From Desulfovibrio sp. JC010 (lineage in GTDB: Bacteria > Desulfobacterota > Desulfovibrionia > Desulfovibrionales > Desulfovibrionaceae): a stretch of DNA of 64,000 nt. The first letter of the stretch is position 1. Every line of letters begins with the position of its first letter. The position numbers and the translations under genes are program-made. The notes under the pieces were generated by a model. That model did not search any database, had not been told where the DNA came from, and saw only the letters and a program-made list of their open reading frames with translations. Shown here in pieces: positions 63,559-64,000 of the stretch. The stretch is taken from assembly GCF_010470675.1 (NCBI RefSeq), contig NZ_VOIQ01000012.1:62001-126000 (forward strand). The letters are read 5' to 3'.

Positions 63559-64000
63559 ATGTCGAAGAGTTCAAGCGGTGCTTTCAGCCATCCCAAGCCA
63601 TTTTATCTGCTCTTCTCCGTGGAGATGTGGGAACGGTTCGGTTACTACGGAATGCAGGCCCTTCTGGTTTTGTTCATGGTCAAGAAACTTGGGTTTTCCG
63701 ATAATCTGGCGGACCAGACTTTCAGTGCTTTTGCGGCTCTCGTCTACGCTTTTATCTGCGCGGGCGGGTATATCGGCGATAAGATTCTGGGTAACCGCCG
63801 GACCATGTTTCTGGGGGCGGTGGTGCTGGCAGCGGGCTACGCACTGCTGGGCTTCGACTGCGAGAAATTTCTTTATCCGGCACTGGGGATTATTATCGCC
63901 GGGAACGGGTTGTTCAAGGCCAACCCTTCGGCTCTGGTTTCCAAGCTCTATGAAAAGGGCGATTCCCGAGTGGACGGGGCCTTTACTCTTTATTACATGG
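63559..64000 (+). CDS. POT-family peptide transporter (partial, N-terminal part)
   Basis: The first 147 codons of a proton-dependent oligopeptide transporter; the gene continues beyond the window. The start has AAGGAG 8 bases upstream. The family signature is present: EMWERFGYYGMQALLVLFM, the ExxER motif at the end of helix 1 region, then GGYIGDKILGNRRTMFLGA and GNGLFKANPSALVSKLY. It imports di- and tripeptides driven by protons. It is divergent from the DUF6765-like gene. Confidence 0.95.
   Translation, partial: MSKSSSGAFSHPKPFYLLFSVEMWERFGYYGMQALLVLFMVKKLGFSDNLADQTFSAFAALVYAFICAGGYIGDKILGNRRTMFLGAVVLAAGYALLGFDCEKFLYPALGIIIAGNGLFKANPSALVSKLYEKGDSRVDGAFTLYYM

Overview
The window looks like a chromosomal segment of a marine sulfate-reducing bacterium of the Desulfovibrio/Maridesulfovibrio type. 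The reasons are moderate GC content, the gene mix (many PAS/HisKA sensor kinases, an AmrS-type radical SAM enzyme, a TSCPD protein, a glycerol regulon, an apparent selenoprotein) and the family resemblance of the proteins. The taxon is inferred from content; no database search was possible.

Layout. 1-3.7 kb: end of a membrane-protein operon, then a PAS histidine kinase translationally coupled to an NtrC-type sigma-54 activator. 3.8-9.7 kb: a secreted protein, a five-EF-hand protein behind a possible sigma-54 promoter, an Fe-ADH-like dehydrogenase lacking two normally conserved histidines, a DsbA/FrnE-like gene read through an in-frame TGA (selenocysteine), a small lipoprotein and a Tat-exported HD-domain protein. 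9.8-11.7 kb: TSCPD protein and a radical SAM/SPASM enzyme. 11.7-17.7 kb: the glycerol regulon, glpR divergent from glpD-glpF-glpK, with shared inverted-repeat operators and a structured, terminator-ended segment between glpD and glpF. 17.7-31 kb: a DUF389 membrane protein and a sensory block: two periplasmic-binding-protein plus histidine-kinase pairs, a GGDEF cyclase, an MltF-like protein and a MEDS-PAS kinase. 31-39 kb: a glycosyltransferase, a LysE exporter, a methyltransferase-like protein, two overlapping REC-kinase genes and an FAD/NAD oxidoreductase. 39-44.4 kb: an AT-rich accessory block with an MBOAT/SGNH acyltransferase pair, an orphan gene, and a mini-island of about 1.6 kb bounded by 63-bp direct repeats of the 3' end of tRNA-Pro, carrying ParDE and an orphan gene but no integrase. 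44.5-55 kb: amrS, purM, a ydbH/ydbL-like pair, a solute-binding protein, a radical SAM gene and a pseudo-receiver kinase beside an EAL-HDOD protein. 55-60 kb: housekeeping genes rpsI, rplM, alaS and recA. 60-64 kb: a PP-loop tRNA-thiolation-like enzyme, a CaCA exchanger, a DUF6765-like protein and the start of a POT peptide transporter.

Most notable: the TGA-containing thiol oxidoreductase gene with a SECIS-like hairpin just downstream of the TGA; the tRNA-Pro-bounded mini-island; a family of three kinases sharing an unusual insertion after the H box, each linked to an extracytoplasmic or MEDS input and none with an adjacent response regulator; and the structured RNA candidate between glpD and glpF.
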